DNA from: Candidatus Bathyarchaeota archaeon
Lineage (GTDB): Archaea > Thermoproteota > Bathyarchaeia > Bathyarchaeales > Bathyarchaeaceae
Assembly (NCBI GenBank): GCA_026014605.1
Contig: JAOZIC010000215.1
Span: 1 to 6,472, forward strand
Direction of reading: 5' to 3'
Length of the DNA: 6,472 bases
Under the pieces are notes generated by a model. It saw nothing but the letters and a program-made list of their open reading frames with translations, searched no databases and was not told where the DNA came from. The position numbers were made by a program, and so were the translations under genes. Shown here in pieces: positions 5,298-6,472 of the stretch. The first letter of the stretch is position 1; each line of letters starts with the position of its first letter.

Positions 5298-6472
5298 TTG
5301 GAAAAAATAACGGCAACAGCCTGTCTGTTGCTGATTATTTCTTTTTTCTTAGTTGTTTTTCCAGAAGTTAACGTAAACGCAACAACAAACACCACAGTCG
5401 TGCCATTAGACTACTCCAACATTCAAGATGCAATAAACAACGCCGCAAACGGGGATACAATCAAAGTCAAGGAAGGCGTGTACTACGGAAAAATCGAAGT
5501 CAACAAAGAGTTAACAATTATAGGCGAAAACAAGCATACAACAATAATTGACGGAAACGAACAAGGACCAGTCATTTTAATAACCCAAAACAAGGTAACC
5601 GTCAAAGATTTAACAATAAGAAACGGCATGGACAGTTTCTTTAACTACTTTTTCAAAGCCCACACTGGAATACATCTTCTTCACGTAAACCACTGCGAAG
5701 TATCAAACAACATTTTAGACAACAACGGTTTTGGCGTATGGCTTTTTGGTTCCTCTGATAACAAAATCAGTCATAACGAGTTAGTCAATAACCGTGAAAG
5801 TATGTTGGTTCAAAGTGAGTCACACAACAACATCATCTCAAACAACAAAATAACAAGCAGCAACATGGGCATCAAAGTCGACAAGTATTCTGACCACAAC
5901 ACGATACAGGATAACAAAATACAAACAAGCAGACAACAAAATAGCGATGGTTCAGATACTGGAATTTTGTTAAGGCGTTCTTCTGAAAACATTGTTGTAG
6001 ACAACACGATAAAAAACAGCGCTTATGGCATCTGGATTGACGGCGCATCTAACAACATTGTTAAGCAAAACGTTATCGAAAACTGCGGTGAATCGGGCAT
6101 CACTATTACACGTTATGTAAGCTATGACCCAAACACTAGGTTTACTTTAAGGATTACATCAAATAACAATCAGATATACCACAACGTTTTCGTAAACAGT
6201 TTTCAAGTTGCCATTTATTCGGAACAAAACACCGTTTGGGATAACGGCGTGCAGGGAAACCACTGGAGCAACTACAACGGAACAGACACAGACGGCGACG
6301 GAATAGGCGACACACCATACATCATAAACGCAAACAACCAAGACAACCATCCAATTATAGAAGCGGCGGTAATTCCTGAGTTTCCGTCTTTGGCGGTGTT
6401 AGTTGCATTAATTGCTCTATGTGCTGTTTTGGCACTGTTTTACCAAAAACTGTTAACAGTCAACACAAGGAA
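5298..6472 (+). CDS. Secreted NosD-like right-handed beta-helix protein with PEF-CTERM-like tail (3' end cut by window)
   Basis: The frame is open for 391 codons to the window edge without a stop. TTG 5298 is the start: an in-frame TGA lies at 5292-5294, no ATG or GTG precedes the signal sequence, and GGTG is 6 nt upstream. Residues 1-28 form a signal peptide (MEKITATACLLL and a hydrophobic core, likely cut after VNA). From about 38, YSNIQDAINNAANGDTIKV opens a NosD/CASH beta helix, followed to about 345 by rungs of the type NNxIxxN (SNNILDNNGFGVWL, HNNIISNNKIT, SNNIVKQNVIEN). Near the end is an Asp-rich loop, DTDGDGIGD (330-338), common in archaeal NosD-like proteins and probably calcium binding. 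PEFPS (360-364), a hydrophobic segment (about 365-385) and a basic residue end the visible part, resembling archaeosortase-recognised tails. It probably acts at the cell surface in carbohydrate binding or processing, or in the cell envelope; the substrate is unknown. Its many NxS/NxT sites suit N-glycosylation. Confidence 0.88.
   Translation, partial: MEKITATACLLLIISFFLVVFPEVNVNATTNTTVVPLDYSNIQDAINNAANGDTIKVKEGVYYGKIEVNKELTIIGENKHTTIIDGNEQGPVILITQNKVTVKDLTIRNGMDSFFNYFFKAHTGIHLLHVNHCEVSNNILDNNGFGVWLFGSSDNKISHNELVNNRESMLVQSESHNNIISNNKITSSNMGIKVDKYSDHNTIQDNKIQTSRQQNSDGSDTGILLRRSSENIVVDNTIKNSAYGIWIDGASNNIVKQNVIENCGESGITITRYVSYDPNTRFTLRITSNNNQIYHNVFVNSFQVAIYSEQNTVWDNGVQGNHWSNYNGTDTDGDGIGDTPYIINANNQDNHPIIEAAVIPEFPSLAVLVALIALCAVLALFYQKLLTVNTR

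Noticed and set aside
5198..5395. Minus-strand frame of 65 codons across the spacer and start of the beta-helix gene
   Set aside because: It lies opposite the signal peptide and operators, has no ribosome binding site signal of note and no recognisable product; it is a shadow of the plus-strand gene.
5600..6100. Recurring AACAAC-rich stretches as a DNA repeat or CRISPR-like array
   Set aside because: The repeats are irregular in spacing and follow the protein rungs (NNxIxxN), with no constant repeat and spacer units.
5298..6472. Assignment as NosD, the copper-processing factor of nitrous oxide reductase
   Set aside because: Only the beta-helix fold is shared; no other nos genes are present, and such repeats are widespread in archaeal surface proteins.

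Overview
The window reads as a chromosomal segment of an archaeon, probably of the Thermoproteota/TACK side, with a Bathyarchaeia-like lineage as the best guess. The grounds are: an archaeal/eukaryotic-type glycyl-tRNA synthetase, an archaeal tRNA-splicing endonuclease, the dual-specificity phosphoglucose/phosphomannose isomerase known from Aeropyrum, Pyrobaculum and Thermoplasma, T-rich TATA-like elements instead of bacterial -35/-10 boxes, frequent GTG/TTG starts, and a NosD-like beta-helix surface protein ending in a PEF-CTERM-like tail. The lineage is inferred from gene content; no 16S or other decisive marker is present.

Layout. (1) 46-1019, plus strand: two short genes, translationally overlapped (TGA/TTG), encode distantly similar proteins with an N-terminal beta-strand/helix module and a C-terminal winged-helix-like module. 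They are probably an ancient tandem duplicate of unknown function. (2) 1027-5100, minus strand, in transcription order: pgi/pmi (sugar phosphate isomerase), glyS (glycyl-tRNA synthetase), a DUF47/PhoU-like protein, and endA (tRNA-splicing endonuclease). The DUF47 and endA genes are 11 bp apart and form an operon. pgi, glyS and the DUF47 gene each have their own TATA-like T-tract, 58-62 nt upstream of the start codon. The pair in (1) and endA converge with only 7 bp between stops. (3) 5101-5297: a divergent regulatory region holding the pgi promoter, two copies of a perfect palindrome GTCAA-N6-TTGAC 45 bp apart, and an inverted repeat over the ribosome binding site of the next gene. (4) 5298-6472, plus strand: a secreted right-handed beta-helix protein, started by TTG and running off the window.

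Most of the window is housekeeping: tRNA maturation and charging, and sugar phosphate metabolism. The parts that may be new are the paired palindromes and hairpin in front of the surface protein gene, and the overlapped winged-helix paralogues. There is no CRISPR array, insertion sequence, tRNA or rRNA, and no gene-free stretch over 300 bases; the largest gap is the 197-bp divergent region.
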